Shown piece after piece: positions 46,477 through 55,948 of a stretch of 64,000 nucleotides of DNA. The stretch is from Mangrovibacter plantisponsor (GTDB lineage: Bacteria; Pseudomonadota; Gammaproteobacteria; Enterobacterales; Enterobacteriaceae). The position numbers were made by a program, and so were the translations under genes. The notes below the pieces were generated by a model that had not been told where the DNA came from, did not search any database, and worked only from the letters and a program-made list of their open reading frames with translations. The DNA lies in the NCBI RefSeq assembly GCF_003182475.1, contig NZ_QGTS01000002.1, forward strand, positions 267,749 to 331,748, in the 5' to 3' direction. Position 1 is the stretch's first letter, and each line of letters begins with the position of its first letter.

Positions 46477-47268
46477 TTACTTCAGACAATCAATATATTT
46501 ATGTCCAGAAAATTGGACAATATCATCTGCATGTTCGGTTATTTCTCGCCCTTCAAATGCACCATATATCTGTGAGTATTTAACAATGCTCAGGCGGTTC
46601 ATGATGCCTCTGACCGTTTCTGCAGGTAATGGCAAGAGGTTAGGGTAGCTCCACATGAACGATACGTTCTTTCTCCCTGGTGTTACCTGAACAATATCCC
46701 CTGAAAACAGGATCCCGTCTCCCTGATCCCAGTGGAGAACACTACCGCCAGAGAAATGCCCACCAAGATGAATCAAACGAACATCAGGAGCTAATTGTAG
46801 TGAATCTCCATCCCAGAAAGTAATGTACTGGCTGCTGCGCATTACCCACTGCCGGTCACTGGAGTGAAGATAAACTGGAGCGTTAAACTCTGCAGCCCAT
46901 TCCTGCATTGAGGTGTAGAAATGCGGATGTGATATAGCGATGGCTTTCAATCCACCCAATGAAGATATAAGCATTTTTGTGGCATCATCCAGTACGGCCA
47001 GACAATCCCAGAGAATATTACCATTAGCCGTTTTTAGGATGAATGCGCGCTGATTAATTGCAAATTCAGGAACAGTTGTAATGCTAAATATATTGTCTTG
47101 AAACTGCTTCCACTTATTTGTATGTGTGGCAATCAGGGTTGGCCATTCAATCCATTGCTGACCAACTACAGGCACATACTGGCGCTCATCAGCACAGATT
47201 CTACAACATTCCGACGGGGCGTCGAGAAACTCATACGAAGTACCGCAAGCCTTGCATAAAGTAATCAT
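46477..47268 (-). CDS. Metallo-beta-lactamase-fold protein with N-terminal zinc ribbon
   Basis: 263 residues from ATG 47268 (GGGAG upstream). Residues 1-35 contain two CxxC pairs (CKACG, CCRICAD), likely a zinc ribbon. The lactamase-fold part shows SHPHFYTSMQEW in place of the classic HxHxDH, then HLGGHFSGGSVLHW and LFSGDIVQV. The changed first motif suggests altered metal binding or reduced activity. It may be a regulator-like or hydrolase member; the substrate is unknown. Confidence 0.8.
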   Translation of the reverse strand: MITLCKACGTSYEFLDAPSECCRICADERQYVPVVGQQWIEWPTLIATHTNKWKQFQDNIFSITTVPEFAINQRAFILKTANGNILWDCLAVLDDATKMLISSLGGLKAIAISHPHFYTSMQEWAAEFNAPVYLHSSDRQWVMRSSQYITFWDGDSLQLAPDVRLIHLGGHFSGGSVLHWDQGDGILFSGDIVQVTPGRKNVSFMWSYPNLLPLPAETVRGIMNRLSIVKYSQIYGAFEGREITEHADDIVQFSGHKYIDCLK

Positions 47269-47591
47269 TGTGCTGAATGCTCCCATATTGAACCCGGATT
47301 CAAATAAGCTGCTCAATCTGAATATTTTTCACTGATTTCATCTGTTACTTGCCTGCCTGATACTCACATTCTGGTAACTGTGGTAAGCATGGCAGATTAC
47401 CAATCAGGCATGTGCCGTTTTGTGCCTACATATCCGTAAGATATTGGGGAAAATACCCAGGTTAAGTGACCGCTCCTTGTAACTGACCAGGCATTCAGGG
47501 GCTTTTTGATATGACGATAGTCAACTTTGTATCAAACGCTGAAACTCTAAGTTAGAGTAGGTTACCGACCAGGCAAAAATAAAGAAAGCGT

Positions 47592-48083
47592 ATGAAAATT
47601 GAAGTCTGTGATGTGTCTGATATTCCGGAGCTGGCAAGGGTTTTTGTCGAAATGGAATCGTATTACTTCGGGAATGAGGCTGCCAGCTATGACGAAATGC
47701 TCTCTTATCTGACTCACAGAGTTTTCTCTGCTTATTCAGGGGTGACTGTACTGGGAGCATGGAAAAATGGGGTACTCGTCGGATTTGCTACATTCACTTT
47801 GATGTTCCCGGCACCCAAGTGCTCCGGGCAAGCGTATATGAAAGATCTTTTCACATCAGCAGCAGTGAGAGGCCAGGGAGTAGGTAAATCACTTATGCGA
47901 TTTATTGCTGCTTTTGCCATAGAACATGGCTGCACAAGATTCGACTGGACGGCTGAAACCACCAACCCCAAAGCAGCCGAATTTTACTTATCACTCGGAG
48001 CGTCCTTGATAGAAGAAAAACAATACTTCCGGTTGGATCACCAGCGTTTAGCGACATTTGCTATGCAGAATGAACAACCCTGA
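47592..48083 (+). CDS. GNAT N-acetyltransferase
   Basis: 163 residues. Typical GNAT core: VLVGFATFTLMFPAP, acetyl-CoA loop YMKDLFTSAAVRGQGVGKSLMRFIAAFA, and RFDWTAETTNPKAAEFYLSLGAS. It resembles small amine- or aminoglycoside-type acetyltransferases in length, but the substrate cannot be assigned. The 275-base gap before it shows no gene. Confidence 0.87.
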   Translation: MKIEVCDVSDIPELARVFVEMESYYFGNEAASYDEMLSYLTHRVFSAYSGVTVLGAWKNGVLVGFATFTLMFPAPKCSGQAYMKDLFTSAAVRGQGVGKSLMRFIAAFAIEHGCTRFDWTAETTNPKAAEFYLSLGASLIEEKQYFRLDHQRLATFAMQNEQP

Positions 48084-48237
48084 AGCCCACTGTGGCTGCG
48101 GGTTTTTATCCATTGCTCAACCAAAATATTCTGTTTGATATAAGGAAACGCTCAGTCTTCATGTTCATGCATGAACAGTCCTCTGCTCGCTTATAGCCGA
48201 CCAGTGGGCTCCTGAGACTGTCGGCTATTTACTCTTG

Positions 48238-48394
48238 GCGGTTCATTTAGCATTGCCGCGATGTTATCTCTCTCCCTGTGGTGCATTGCCGGTCTGTTGC
48301 TGCCCGTTTATTACAAACAGACGGGCAATGGCATGTTCTTAACGCCATACTGGGGCTGTTACTCGCTATTTCTGTTATTCCGATGTGGCTTTGA
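48238..48394 (+). pseudogene. Frameshifted C-terminal remnant of a LysE-family exporter
   Basis: One frame from 48246 reads FSIAAMLSLSLWCIAGLLLPVYYKQ, and the next frame from about 48324 continues QWHVLNAILGLLLAISVIPMWL and stops at 48392-48394. Together these resemble the last two membrane helices of LysE/RhtB-type amino acid exporters. There is no upstream part and no ribosome site, so it is a decayed fragment. Confidence 0.5.
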
Positions 48395-48696
48395 AATAAT
48401 TAATTCATCGATTCTGGCCCGCCAGGAGTAACGCTGTATATATCAAGGAAGTTACACAATATGGCATTGGGTTTTGTGTCGGGTATGATCGCGGGCTATG
48501 TTATAACTTAATTTTCTCGCTCTCAGCGGACCTTTAGAGCAGTCAGATGGTTCATACTGTGCCAGTAGCGAATCTTGACCATTTGCTCACTGCGCCTTCA
48601 ATTGTATGGATGTTTTCTGTGCATCCAGATAAATTGAGGTAGTTATTGAACGGGTTCAACCGAAATAGATATCAAGCTCATGAAGGAAATGTACCG
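48395..48696. other. Intergenic stretch with degenerate repeat-like sequence
   Basis: No gene is seen. Around 48515-48580 there is a segment with CGCT...AGCGGACC and TGTGCCAGTAGCG that recurs in altered form near 52170, 53975, 55520 and 60745. Confidence 0.35.
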
Positions 48697-49245
48697 ATGC
48701 CAATACCCATACTCTATACGGAACGCTTGCTTTTAAAGCCATTATCCCCCGAAGATACCTCACAAATTCAGATGATTTTCCCACGTTGGGAGGTAGTTCG
48801 CTACCTGGTCTCTTCAGTACCATGGCCTTATCCTGATAACGGTGCCGAGAATTACGTTAATAACGTTGCCATGCCTGATATGGCAAATGGAATAGCCTGG
48901 TTCTGGACTATCAGGCACCGTGAAATGCCTGACGAACTGATGGGTTTAATCTGCCTGTATGACGTTGAAGATAATAACCGAGGCTTTTGGTTAGCTCCGG
49001 AGCATCAGGGCCAGGGCTTTATGCGTGAGGCCAGTATTGCAGCTACGGATTACTGGTTTAATTCGTTAAATAAGACCGTGTTGCGTGCACCTAAAGCGGC
49101 TCTCAATAGCCGTTCAAAACGTATTTCAGACAGCAGTGGCATGCGGCTAATCAGGACTGAAAAGAAAGAGTATGTCAGCGGTCTGCTGGATTCTGAACTC
49201 TGGGAAATTACCCGTGACGAATGGAATGCTCGCCAGGTTGACTGA
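48697..49245 (+). CDS. GNAT N-acetyltransferase, RimJ/RimL-like
   Basis: 182 residues from ATG 48697 (AAGGA upstream). The N-terminus ILYTERLLLKPLSPEDTSQIQMIFPRWEVVRYL and the segment PDELMGLICLYDVEDNNRGFWLAPEHQGQGFMREASIAATDYWFNSL are typical of the RimJ/RimL type. In related proteins the C-terminus reads N-x-x-S then G-F; here NSRSKRISDSSGMRLIRTEK preserves the pattern. It could act on a peptide or small amine. Confidence 0.85.
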   Translation: MPIPILYTERLLLKPLSPEDTSQIQMIFPRWEVVRYLVSSVPWPYPDNGAENYVNNVAMPDMANGIAWFWTIRHREMPDELMGLICLYDVEDNNRGFWLAPEHQGQGFMREASIAATDYWFNSLNKTVLRAPKAALNSRSKRISDSSGMRLIRTEKKEYVSGLLDSELWEITRDEWNARQVD

Positions 49246-49545
49246 TAAAGTTATGGGAAGTCTGTTCTTCGCTCATAGCTGCCTGTCAACGTGGTCAAGT
49301 CCCCTTACCGCAGACCAGGTGTATAAAAAATCACCTTAACGTACAATAATTTTTGATATCCAAGCTGACCCCAACCTTGACACTTTTCGCACCTGAGCTA
49401 TTACTAGATAATTACATATCTGATTTTTTCGTATTTTCCAAAATACAAACTCATGGCAATGCTTTAAATAAATTTAAAATTTCATTCAGTTAAATTGTTA
49501 TGCGAGTTTTATGAAACTTCACGGGAATGTAAAAAGGTATGAAAT
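49246..49545. other. AT-rich upstream region of the glycosyltransferase toxin gene
   Basis: No gene is seen. A TTGACA occurs at about 49377 with TATTAC 16 bases on, a possible promoter. The last 110 bases are strongly AT-rich, in line with acquired DNA. Confidence 0.4.
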
Positions 49546-51165
49546 ATGTATTCACAGATTGGTAAGTTTAAAGAGAATAAGAGTCAGTCAGTTGTTGACT
49601 CTGTTACTCCGAAGGAAAGTGGCAGAACGCATCGCTCAGGGTTTGTGGATAATAGACCTGAGACTACTGCACAAAGAAAACTGAATGAATTGGCAAATAA
49701 TATTCACTCTCAAATCACTCCATTCCTATTAATGAGTCGTTTTCCACAAGTGAACTTAATTCCTATTCAAAGAGTTCTGAAGACTAAGGAGGATATGCCA
49801 AAAGAGTTGTTGGAAGCTATTAATTTTTTGAATGCAGTTGAATCAATGTTGCCCTTTAAAGATCAAAGTTACAATGGAATAGCAAGAACATGTTTGAAGG
49901 TTTTGAAAAACACTGATTATAATGTTGATGGTTACGGTGCTGAAATTAATAAATTTGTTCAATCATTTGAATCCAGGTTACCACCTGAAGAAATCCAGGA
50001 GGTGTTGAGTCCTGAACAGAGAAATATTCATAGTATTTGGGTTCAAGGGGAATATGATGAAGAGACAGAATTACGTGAAGGATTAAAAACCCGCGAAGGA
50101 AGTGGTGCTGCCGGATGGAAAAACCTGATATGGGTTTACCAGAAAAATGCTGAGGTTGAACCTTCACTTTTCCAAAGCGTTGGAGGAGTGATTGCTCGCC
50201 CCCGGAAGTTGGGAAATTTGGATATTTCAGAAGTCGATTTCAGGGCAACTCTGCTTGAGTGGAAAGGCAGGCCAGATTGGATAGATGTGTTTATCCACAT
50301 AATGGATATTCTTATAGAGAAAAAATCCTTTGTGGCGATGAGTGATATTATGCGTATGATTATTCTCTATTACCAGGGGGGATTATATCAGGATGTAAAA
50401 ATCCAACTACAAACACCAAACGCCAGCTTTTTTTCTGAACCATTAGTTAATGTAGATAAACTACAGATGACGAATGAGAGTCGAATGGAAAACTGGGCAA
50501 TGGTTGCTCAGGCAGGATGTCAAATGATTGAGAATATCATGATTGCAACGCTGCATCAGTTTCCTCCGACTGAAGTGCTTAGAAGGATGCCATTGAATTA
50601 TGTAGATAAAGTTTACAGCGGTGCACATAAACAGCTCCATGAGAATAAGGGGCCATGGAATAGAATATCTTATATTGTTAATAAACTAAATTATATTCAA
50701 GATGTTAATAAAGGTCTGAAGTTGCATAATCCGCGAGATATGAATTCATGGGCTGACTCTGATAGTAGTGAATTAGAGGAGTTTGATAAACCAATTGTCG
50801 TGCAGCCCGTGGAGTTCTCTAGTGAAAATGTGAAATGGAAGGTTGCCGTGCTCTTCAGCGAATTACGGAGTATGTGGGGAAGGCCACCTGAAGGATACAT
50901 TGCTGTTGAAATGAAAAATATGAAGGATAAGGTATTTGCTATCGGACATATTGATGTCAAAGCCGATCTAAACAAAGTCATTTTCGAAATGTATGACGCT
51001 ATGGCCAACATATTAATGATTGACTACGCAGACGCAAACATGGCAATTGCCAATAATACACAAATAACAGTCATGGCCTCTTCCAGTCTACAATCTGGCA
51101 TTGATATCGCTGAAGATGCTGCCAGAAAGGTATTCAGAGGCCAGGTTACACATCAATTCATCTAA
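49546..51165 (+). CDS. Putative glycosyltransferase effector toxin with VDNRPE-type leader
   Basis: 539 residues; AAGG precedes the ATG. The N-terminus has FVDNRPETTAQRKLNELANN (residues 33-52) and PIQRVLK (73-79), a leader seen on cargo of contractile injection systems and other secreted polymorphic proteins. The middle matches glycosyltransferases of the sugar-binding DXD type (TcdA/TcdB-like fold): IHSIWVQG (161-168) and SDIMRMIILYYQGGLYQDVK (266-285). The usual DXD is DVK here (283-285), so activity may be changed or lost. The gene is AT-rich against its surroundings and sits next to IS remnants. No injection-system genes are in the window. Function is inferred. Confidence 0.65.
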   Translation: MYSQIGKFKENKSQSVVDSVTPKESGRTHRSGFVDNRPETTAQRKLNELANNIHSQITPFLLMSRFPQVNLIPIQRVLKTKEDMPKELLEAINFLNAVESMLPFKDQSYNGIARTCLKVLKNTDYNVDGYGAEINKFVQSFESRLPPEEIQEVLSPEQRNIHSIWVQGEYDEETELREGLKTREGSGAAGWKNLIWVYQKNAEVEPSLFQSVGGVIARPRKLGNLDISEVDFRATLLEWKGRPDWIDVFIHIMDILIEKKSFVAMSDIMRMIILYYQGGLYQDVKIQLQTPNASFFSEPLVNVDKLQMTNESRMENWAMVAQAGCQMIENIMIATLHQFPPTEVLRRMPLNYVDKVYSGAHKQLHENKGPWNRISYIVNKLNYIQDVNKGLKLHNPRDMNSWADSDSSELEEFDKPIVVQPVEFSSENVKWKVAVLFSELRSMWGRPPEGYIAVEMKNMKDKVFAIGHIDVKADLNKVIFEMYDAMANILMIDYADANMAIANNTQITVMASSSLQSGIDIAEDAARKVFRGQVTHQFI

Positions 51166-51185
51166 TATCCTGACGGGCATAAACA

Positions 51186-52141
51186 GGCTTTGTTGAATAA
51201 GTCGAACTTTTTCCAAACGGCAGGATAAGACCACACATCATTCTGATAACGCAGCAGTACCGTGGCAACGCAGAAGTACAAAATCACTAACTGGAAGACC
51301 TACAATAAAGCCCTCATTCATCGTGGTTCCGTCACTTTCTGGCTGGATGATGAAGCCATTCAGGCATGGTACGGGTCAGCAACACTTTCATCACGAGGCA
51401 GACCTTTGCGTTATTCAGACCTTGCCATCACGACCGTTCTGGTCGTTAAGCGCGTTTCCCGGGTGACCCTGCGGGCCGCACAGGGCTTTATTGATTCCAT
51501 TTTTGCTCTGATGGGTATTCCTTTGCGCTGCCCGGATTACACCAGTGTTAGCAAACGAGCGAAGTCCGTTGATGTCAGCTTTAAAAACCCCCACTCGGGG
51601 CGAAATAGCGCATCTGGCCGTTGATGCAAAAACACATGAAATCATCTGTGCAGACCTGTCGCTGAACAATGTGACCGATTCAGAAGCCTTCCCTTGCCTA
51701 ATCCGACAGACACGCCGGAAAATCAGGTCTGCGGTGGCAGACGGGGCTGACGATACACGTTTAAGCCATGATGAACAGCGTCGCAAAGAAATCAGTGCCC
51801 TTATCCCTCCCCAGAGAGGCGCGGGTTACTGGTCAGGTGAATATGCAGACCGAAACCGCGCAGTGGTGAATCAACGACTGAGCGGAAGCATTGCCCGGTG
51901 GAAATGGACGACAGATTATAATCGTTGCTCAATAGCCGAAACGGCAATATACAGGATAAAGCCGTTGTTCGGCGGTTCGCTGACGCTACGGGACGACGAC
52001 GGCTAGGTTGCAGAGGCTTTGGCCATGGTACGTGCACTGAACAAAATGACGAAAGTGGGCATGCCGGAAAGCGTGCGTATTGCCTGAATGATGGGCTATT
52101 ACAGGGCAACTCGCCTCAAATCTGATTTATTCAACAAAGCC
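51186..52141 (+). mobile_element. Decayed IS903-like (IS5 family) element
   Basis: Both ends carry the terminal inverted repeat GGCTTTGTTGAATAAGTC / reverse GGCTTTGTTGAATAAATC. Total length is 956 bp, about 100 bp shorter than a full IS903, consistent with an internal deletion. The flanking 9 bases (GCATAAACA and CCACGTAGC) do not match, so no target duplication remains. Confidence 0.87.
51262..52087 (+). pseudogene. IS903-like transposase, deleted and frameshifted
   Basis: The N-terminal part (ITNWKTYNKALIHRGSVTFWLDDEAIQAWYGSA, RCPDYTSVSKRAKSVDVSFK) ends in a shifted frame near 51600. The continuation (TPTRGEIAHL then AVDAKTHEIICADLSLNNVTDSEAFP) is in another frame, and the segment normally between them, holding the STGLKVFGEGEWKV region, is missing. 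A further stop interrupts the C-terminal part (LRDDDG then VAEAMALVRALNKMTK). It cannot be active. Confidence 0.88.
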
Positions 52142-52316
52142 CCACGTAGCTGCCAGGATCACGTTTTTTTCTCGCTCAGAGCGGACCAGCCCACACAAAT
52201 TCTGGCCGTTATGTGCCAGAAGCGGATGTTCCTAACCATAGGTATTTTATCGTTCTCATTGAGCTTGTCACCCAGGTGATGCAATTATTACAGTTTAAAA
52301 GGACTTAAGGGAAATT

Positions 52317-53063
52317 TCACTCAGCTAAATATCCACCATCAATTGGATAAATTCCTCCGGTACAGAACGCTGAGTTGTCTGACAGCAAAAACAATATGAA
52401 GTCCGCTATTTCTTGCATTGTTGCCATCCTTTTCATAGGGTGGCTATTTACGAAACTGCGTATGATTTTTTCAGGGAACTCATTCATTCGTGGGGTATGG
52501 ACATAGCCCGGAGCAACTGCATTAATTCGAATACCTTGACATGCATACTCCAGCGCTGCGGTTTGGGTCAAACCGATTATACCATGCTTAGCCGCGGTGT
52601 AAGGTGCCAATCCAGGAATGCCAACCAGACCATTTACTGCAGATAAATTAACGATAGAGCCACCAAACTTCATCATCTGATCTATTTCATATTTCAGACA
52701 GTAAAAAACACCGCTCAATGAGGTGGCAATGACCTTATCCCAGTTTTCAACTGTCTGCTCTGTTATGTTTTTACCGTGTTCGCCTGTTATGCCTGCATTA
52801 TTTACAGCATAATCAAGCCTGCCGAAATATTTGATAATATCATCTATCATTTTCCGTACTTGTTCGGGCTGTGACACATCACATCCGATCCCCATCGCTT
52901 CTTGCCCCTGTGAAGATAATAGTTTCGCTTTTTGTTTAGCCTGCTCTGATGCGCGGGATACTATGACCACCTTAGCGCCATGTTTGTGTAATTGTTCTGC
53001 GACAGCCTCACCTATACCGGCGGTACTTCCTGTTATAACAGCTACTTTATTCTGAAAATTCAT
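52317..53063 (-). CDS. SDR-family oxidoreductase
   Basis: 248 residues, classical SDR: cofactor motif TGSTAGIG, NNAG (VNNAGITGEHG), catalytic Ser in VNLSAVNG and YxxxK (YTAAKHG), and C-terminal CTGGIYPIDGGYLAE. It is close to gluconate or acetoacetyl-type dehydrogenases, but no substrate can be named. It is AT-rich compared with the SDR at 30323. It lies 70 bases downstream of the WYL regulator on the same strand and may be its target. Confidence 0.9.
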   Translation of the reverse strand: MNFQNKVAVITGSTAGIGEAVAEQLHKHGAKVVIVSRASEQAKQKAKLLSSQGQEAMGIGCDVSQPEQVRKMIDDIIKYFGRLDYAVNNAGITGEHGKNITEQTVENWDKVIATSLSGVFYCLKYEIDQMMKFGGSIVNLSAVNGLVGIPGLAPYTAAKHGIIGLTQTAALEYACQGIRINAVAPGYVHTPRMNEFPEKIIRSFVNSHPMKRMATMQEIADFILFLLSDNSAFCTGGIYPIDGGYLAE

Positions 53064-53133
53064 AACTCCCCCTGTTAAGTAGAATTGACTCTTACATCTG
53101 GGGTAGTATACAAATTGGCTGTGACAGTTTTTG

Positions 53134-53823
53134 TCAGTACTCTTTTCCCTCGCAGATCCCCTCTTTTATTCTCCATTTTTTCAATAAAACCGTCCTGTTT
53201 TCCCTATACATGGAATCCATTTCCACAATCTCTTCGATTTTGTCAGTTCTAAAATGACGAAAATCATTTCTCATCTCACACCATGCAACCAAAAGCCAGC
53301 ATGACTCCATACATACCAATGCAATGGGCCATATGACTCGAGAAGAAAAAACATCTTTCTTGTTACAATACTTTATTTTAATTTTCTTTCTATTTTTAAT
53401 GGCGTCACGGATATCTTCAAAGAAGGTCTCATTCTTTTCCGAGGGACCAGTCAGATAGGATTGGCTCTCAATAAGGTTTTTTAATTCACCAGGAATAACG
53501 GCATGTATTTTTGCAAGTGCCTTTCTTGCGGTGTTTTTGAAAGCATAATCCGTATTATGAGATACCCAATTTAACCCAAGTGTAATAGCATTGATTTCTT
53601 CATGAGAAAGATTTAACGGTGGTAAGAGAAAGTCAGACTTAACTATATATCCAATTCCTGCGCATCCTTCAATGCACACGCCTTGTTGCTGTAGTGTTCT
53701 TATATCTCTGTAAAGGGAGCGTACACTTATTCCTAATCTTTCTGACAAAGTGGATGCAGTAATCGGATATCTTTGCGCCCTTAGTATCTGTAGTAATTCG
53801 AGAAGTCTTTCTGTCCTGGTCAT
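53134..53823 (-). CDS. YafY-type HTH-WYL transcriptional regulator
   Basis: 229 residues. The N-terminal DeoR-like helix-turn-helix reads RTERLLELLQILRAQRYPITASTLSERLGISVRSLYRDIRTLQQQG. The C-terminal WYL-type domain contains IKIKYCNKKDVFSSRVIWPIALVCMESCWLLVAWCEMRNDFRHFRTDKI, where the WYL motif itself reads WLL. WYL proteins respond to ligands or nucleic acids. It is probably transcribed ahead of the SDR gene. Confidence 0.88.
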   Translation of the reverse strand: MTRTERLLELLQILRAQRYPITASTLSERLGISVRSLYRDIRTLQQQGVCIEGCAGIGYIVKSDFLLPPLNLSHEEINAITLGLNWVSHNTDYAFKNTARKALAKIHAVIPGELKNLIESQSYLTGPSEKNETFFEDIRDAIKNRKKIKIKYCNKKDVFSSRVIWPIALVCMESCWLLVAWCEMRNDFRHFRTDKIEEIVEMDSMYRENRTVLLKKWRIKEGICEGKEY

Positions 53824-54001
53824 GTTGAAAAATCCATCTTAATCCGGAGACAATATCTTAAAACACTTGTTGGATAAGCATCTTAGTACAAAGCAAGTAT
53901 ACATGCCTAAGTTGACCTGCTCTTGGTTGATTATCAAATGCCAATGTTAGTCCTCCATCCCGGTTGTTATGACAAAAGCGAACTTCCGCTGTTCGCTCAG
54001 A

Positions 54002-55519
54002 CTGTGTGAAAACCCCTGATCACTTTTTGGTCTAAGCGATGGTTTCATATGATCAACCATTCTTGATAAACCCATGCGACGGACTGACTTTTTCATTAAA
54101 ATTATAAACATACAAATGAATACTGCGGATACCGACATGGCCCATCACATTCAAGGACAAGGCAGGCTTCAGGTGACATTGCTCCCTGATGCACTGGACG
54201 ATTTTGTCACTGAAGATAACCCCGTCAGAGTGGTTGATATCTTTGTTGATGGACTAAAGCTCGATTCTCTTGGTTTCAGAAGAGGTGATGCAAAGCGAAC
54301 CGGACGGCCCGGATATCACTCTGCCACCCTACTGAAGTTGTACATTTACGGATATCTCAACCGAATTCAGTCCTCCCGCAGACTGGAAAAAGAGGCCCAT
54401 CGGAACGTTGAACTGATGTGGTTACTTGAACGATTAACGCCTGATTTTAAAACCATTGCAGACTTCAGAAAAGATAACGGTGAAGGTATCAGGAATGCCT
54501 GTCGGGCCTTTATTGGCCTGTGCCGACAAATGCAAATGTTCACTGATGTCGTGTTGCCATCGACGGCAGCAAATTCAAAGCAGTAAACAGTAAACCCAAC
54601 AACTTCACATCCCAGAAAGCCAATGACCATATTGAGCGCGTAGAGCAAAGTATTACTTATTATTTAAACCAGCTGGATGAAGCCGACAAGAATACTGAGC
54701 CCGATGCAAACACAAAGTTAACAGCCACTAAACTGGCCTGGCTAAAAAAGCGTTTACTTGAGCTTCAGGAGATTCAACAAGCAGTCGCACAACAGCCAGA
54801 TAAACAACTCTCTTTAACCGACCCTGACTCGCCGGCTGATGAAAACAAATAATATGAACCGGCAAGTCTGCTACAACGTTCAGACAGCTGTGGATACGAA
54901 GAACCATTTGATTGTTGCGCATAAAGTCACCAACACAACAGATAATGGGCAATGAGCTTCAGAATCGATTTACCTCGATAGAGGATGGACTGGAGCAACA
55001 GTTGTACTTTAACAATATTGCCTGTCGCGATTGCAGCCAGCGCTCCAGGTGCACTACATCGAAACGCGATCCAGGGCGTATACGGCGTTGGGTTCATGAA
55101 GCTGAAATGGAAGAAATGCATGCGAGGCTTGAGTCATTTCCTCAGGCGGTAGTCATGCGAAAGCAAACGGTAGAACATCCGTTTGGGACAATTAAAATGT
55201 GGATGGGTGCAACGCACTTTCTGATGCGGAAATTTAAAAATGTCAGTACGGAAATGAGTCCACATATATTGGCTTATAACCTCAAAAGGATGATATCGAT
55301 ATGGGGTACTACAGGATTGATATTTCAGCTTCAGGAACAATACGGCTAATGGTTCCGGCCGTTTTATCCTCCAGTAACAAATATCAGGCTCTTTCCCGCA
55401 ATAAAAACTTCTGAGACACCCGGATAAAACCATAGATTACCTTGTCAACTTAAACAGCATTCTCAAAACACAGATGAGAAATATTGTTTGGCTACTTAAA
55501 GCTATGAGTTTTCACACAG
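54002..55519 (+). mobile_element. Decayed IS1182-family element
   Basis: CTGTGTGAAAAC at 54002-54013 and its reverse complement GTTTTCACACAG at 55508-55519 form terminal inverted repeats around the broken transposase gene. No clear target duplication was seen at the flanks. The element is shorter than typical family members because of internal deletion. Confidence 0.75.
54137..55349 (+). pseudogene. IS1182-family transposase, several disruptions
   Basis: MAHHIQGQGRLQVTLLPDAL at 54137 and DDFVTEDNPVRVVDIFVDGL, GRPGYHSATLLKLYIYGYLNRIQSSRRLEKEAHRNVELMWLLERLTPDFKTIADFRKDNGE are typical. The frame is lost near 54565 (after FTDV). The next part (FKAVNSKPNNFTS...) reads in another frame to a stop near 54852, followed by the NRQVCYNVQTAVDTKNHLIVAHKVTN block. 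After a deletion the C-terminal part (RDCSQRSRCTTSKR, TVEHPFGTIKMWMG) resumes in another frame up to 55349. Confidence 0.88.
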
Positions 55520-55856
55520 CCTGCGCTCTCAGCGGGCCATGTCATGGGCAGGCTCAGGCCTCACACCAGAATGTGGCACATGTTTTTACAATACTTTTTA
55601 CAGCACTGCAGCGTGTATAAACCCATTTCTTTCGAGTCGAAGACGACTGATAGTGGCGACGTTCTTTGTTATTCGGTGATGGCATTCACCAAATAATAAT
55701 TGATGATGTAACCCACTCATTTATTGCACCTGGCGTAGTGCAATTTCTGCACCAAAATCGTTCAACTTTCCACCGCGGTTTGCGGTTTACAGAAAATCTC
55801 GCCCCGGGAAAGCGCTCTTTGTCAGATTTTTGTTTCTGTATTGTACTGTTTAAAAA
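55520..55856. other. Non-coding region upstream of IclR gene
   Basis: No convincing gene. A GGTGA-TGGCAT-TCACC hairpin lies at about 55674-55689. The first 60 bases resemble the degenerate dispersed sequence also found near 48515 and 60745. Confidence 0.35.
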
Positions 55857-55881
55857 TCAATTCCCGTTATTCGGGAATTGA
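55857..55881. promoter_or_regulatory. 10-bp inverted repeat upstream of IclR gene
   Basis: TCAATTCCCG and CGGGAATTGA pair perfectly around a 5-base spacer, 67 bases before the regulator's ATG. It could be an autoregulatory operator, or a terminator remnant. IclR-type operators are often imperfect palindromes of this size. Confidence 0.4.
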
Positions 55882-55948
55882 TTTCCTCAAACCTGGCACA
55901 ACCCCTGCAATATTCCCTGCAAGCGTTACAAAACAGGTTAATAAACGG

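Noticed and set aside
51177..52150. Target site duplication for the IS903-like element
   Set aside because: The 9 bases on the two sides do not match.
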